64,000 nt of DNA. Origin: Trebonia sp963795335 (GTDB lineage: Bacteria; Actinomycetota; Actinomycetes; Streptosporangiales; Streptosporangiaceae). Below, piece by piece: positions 62,637-64,000 of this stretch; the stretch's first letter is position 1; each line of letters begins with the position of its first letter. The translations under genes and the position numbers were made by a program. Location: positions 434,001-498,000 of the forward strand of contig CAWCHI010000001.1 in the NCBI GenBank assembly GCA_963795335.1. Reading direction: 5' to 3'. The notes below the pieces were generated by a model. That model searched no databases and was not told the origin of the DNA. It saw only the letters and a program-made list of their open reading frames with translations.

Positions 62637-63261
62637 ATGAACGACCGGCTAGTGTGGATCGACTGCGAGATGACCGGCCTCGACATCGAGCGGGACGCGC
62701 TGATAGAGATCGCGTGCGTGGTCACCGACTCCGAGCTGACGCTCCTCGATGACGGCATCGACCTGGTCATCAAGCCTCCCGCCGAGGCCCTCGAGCAGAT
62801 GAGCGACGTCGTGCGGGACATGCACACCACCTCCGGGCTGCTGGCCGACCTGCCGGCCGGGCTGCCGCTGGCGGAGGCCACCGACGCGGTCCTCGGCTAC
62901 GTCAGGCAGCACGTCAAGGAGCCGCGCAAGGTGCCGCTGTGCGGGAACACAATCGCCACCGACCGCTGGTTCATCGCCCGGGACATGCCCGAGCTCGACA
63001 ACTGGCTGCACTACCGGATGATCGACGTCTCGTCGGTCAAGGAGCTGGCCCGGCGCTGGTACCCACGGGCGTACTTCGCGTCGCCCAAAAAGCGTCGGCG
63101 GGCACCGGGCGCTGGCCGACATCATCGAGTCGGTGCGGGAGCTGCGGTACTACCGGGAAGCGGTCTTCGTCCCGCAGCCAGGCCCCGACTCGGCCACCGC
63201 ACGGGAGATCGCCGCCCGGTACGCCAGCCCCGAGCCGGGCACACCGGAGGCGGCCGGCTAA
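62637..63261 (+). CDS. orn: Oligoribonuclease (one frameshift)
   Basis: Orn, a DEDD exonuclease that finishes RNA turnover to mononucleotides and degrades pGpG from cyclic di-GMP. VWIDCEMTGLDIERDALIEI holds Asp9 and Glu11; CGNTIATDRWFIARDMPELD and HYRMIDVSSVKELARRWYPR follow. A run of five A at 63088-63092 appears one base too long; after it the frame continues VGGHRALADIIESVRELRYY with the catalytic His, and ends at 63261. About 207 residues after repair. Confidence 0.93.
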
Positions 63262-63330
63262 GACTGCGAACACGTTCGCCCGCACTCGCGGGGGCCGCTA
63301 TACTCATGACTGCCTTCGCTGAAGGCACAT

Positions 63331-63407
63331 GGTGGGTGTAGCTCAGCTGGCAGAGCGCCAGGTTGTGGTCCTGGATGTCGTGGGTTCAAGTCCCATCACT
63401 CACCCCA
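63331..63407 (+). tRNA. tRNA-His (anticodon GTG)
   Basis: A full cloverleaf: acceptor GTGGGTG/CACTCAC, D arm with AGCTCAGCTGGCAGAGC, anticodon loop TTGTGGT with GTG, T arm GTGGG-TTCAAGT-CCCAT. The G at 63331 is the extra 5' G-1 of histidine tRNAs and the CCA end (63405-63407) is encoded. Confidence 0.96.
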
Positions 63408-63415
63408 TGCGGCAA

Positions 63416-63454
63416 GGCGGGTGACCTGCTGATGAGCAGGTCACCCGCCTTTTT
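63416..63454. terminator. Intrinsic terminator of tRNA-His
   Basis: GGCGGGTGACCTGCT (63416-63430), loop GATG, AGCAGGTCACCCGCC (63435-63449), then five T: a perfect 15-base-pair stem with a T run, the only classical intrinsic terminator I see here. The convergent stress-protein gene ends 18 bases on and may share it. Confidence 0.9.
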
Positions 63455-63471
63455 GCGCGAGGGTGGCCAGG

Positions 63472-63939
63472 TCAGGCGATAACCGGGCTGCGGACTACCA
63501 CCACGGGGCATGTCGCGTGGTGCACGCAGTACTGGCTGACCGAGCCGAGCAGGGCTTCGACGAGTCCGCCGTGCCCGCGGTGGCCGACGACCAGCAGGTC
63601 AGCGTCCTTGGCCGCCTCCAGCAGGGCGTGGCCCGCGTTGCCCGGGGTCACCGTGGGCCTGATCGTCACGTCCTTGTCTGGGTTCGCGTCGGCGATGGCG
63701 TGGTCGAGCACCTCGGTGGCGAGGCCCGCCCAGTCCACGTTCGGCGGCGCAGGGGACGGGACCGGGACCGGGTACCCGCCGTAGTTGGCGCGGACCTCCC
63801 AGGCGATGACTGCCTCCACCGTCGCTCCGGTCAGCCGGGCGTGTTCGACCGCCCAGGCCAGCGCGGCCCTCGAGGAGGGGGAACCGTCGACGCCGACAAC
63901 AACGAGGTGCTCGCTTCCAGGGGAAGGCTGAGATGACAT
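63472..63939 (-). CDS. Universal stress protein
   Basis: 155 residues, one UspA domain: VVVGVDGSPSSRAALAWAVE, then VDWAGLATEVLDHAIADANP, LLVVGHRGHGGLVEALLGSV with the ATP-binding GxxG-x9-GS pattern, and HATCPVVVVRS. An ATP-binding Usp of the actinobacterial type, often tied to hypoxia or redox stress. A GGAGTAGAA ribosome site precedes the ATG. Confidence 0.94.
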   Translation of the reverse strand: MSSQPSPGSEHLVVVGVDGSPSSRAALAWAVEHARLTGATVEAVIAWEVRANYGGYPVPVPSPAPPNVDWAGLATEVLDHAIADANPDKDVTIRPTVTPGNAGHALLEAAKDADLLVVGHRGHGGLVEALLGSVSQYCVHHATCPVVVVRSPVIA

Positions 63940-64000
63940 TTCTACTCCTTGGGGGCACGGATCTCATCTGCAGGATCCGCACGGCTGCCCTTGCGGCCGG

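Noticed and set aside
63331..63454. tRNA-His as an integration site
   Set aside because: No integrase gene nearby and no second copy of the tRNA 3' end in the window.

Overview
The window is about 64 kb of very GC-rich DNA with actinobacterial gene content. Pointers to that group are DUF2469, a helix-turn-helix/DUF397 pair, an NdgR-type regulator of leuCD, an FbiD/CofC enzyme for coenzyme F420, zinc-ribbon L28 and L32 proteins, and an rsb regulatory operon. A Streptosporangiales-like or Streptomyces-like lineage fits best. This is inferred from gene content only.

Layout. 0-11 kb (minus strand): the conserved rpsP-khpA-rimM-trmD-rplS-lepB-lepB-rnhB-DUF2469-yraN-comM block. A disaccharide phosphorylase/phosphoglucomutase pair sits inside it, between DUF2469 and yraN. 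11-13.6 kb: a gene-poor stretch with a broken Tat-signal gene, an ATP-dependent DNA ligase and a small secreted protein. 14-33 kb (mostly minus): ffh, glnD, glnK, ftsY, smc, a small coiled-coil protein, fpg, rnc, rpmF, DUF177, coaD, rsmD and recG, then rpmB and thiL. The ammonium transporter gene normally next to glnK is missing. 33-39 kb: an Lrp-type ligand-binding protein, cofC, plsC, gpsA, a PLP sulfur-amino-acid enzyme, ddl and hup. 39.3-40.7 kb: a gene-poor island with a decayed nitroreductase, two copies of an interspersed repeat and a G-quadruplex-like tract. 40.7-46.9 kb: leuDC with the divergent regulator ndgR, then the three-gene proton-pumping transhydrogenase. 47-53.6 kb: a stressosome-like rsbR-rsbS-rsbT operon running by overlapping genes into a phosphatase, a hybrid kinase and a response-regulator phosphatase, flanked by a free anti-sigma-type ATPase and a convergent STAS antagonist. 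53.7-64 kb: psuG, a TrpB2-type enzyme, a heavily broken amidase/IclR/CPBP stretch, the DUF397/XRE pair, a membrane protein, an unrecognised protein, orn, tRNA-His and a universal stress protein.

Two features colour the whole window. First, many conserved genes (ffh, glnD, smc, fpg, recG, thiL, cofC, pntA, orn and others) are split by single-base frameshifts, often in G/C runs or, in orn, in an A run. Essential genes are affected, so many are probably sequence errors; the 56-60 kb cluster could be true decay. Second, a roughly 70-bp intergenic repeat recurs at least three times and has no obvious assignment.

The best candidate for an interesting system is the rsb operon: two STAS proteins, an RsbT kinase, two PP2C phosphatases and a hybrid kinase whose N-terminus looks like a degenerate RsbT-type ATPase domain. 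No sigma factor gene is visible nearby.
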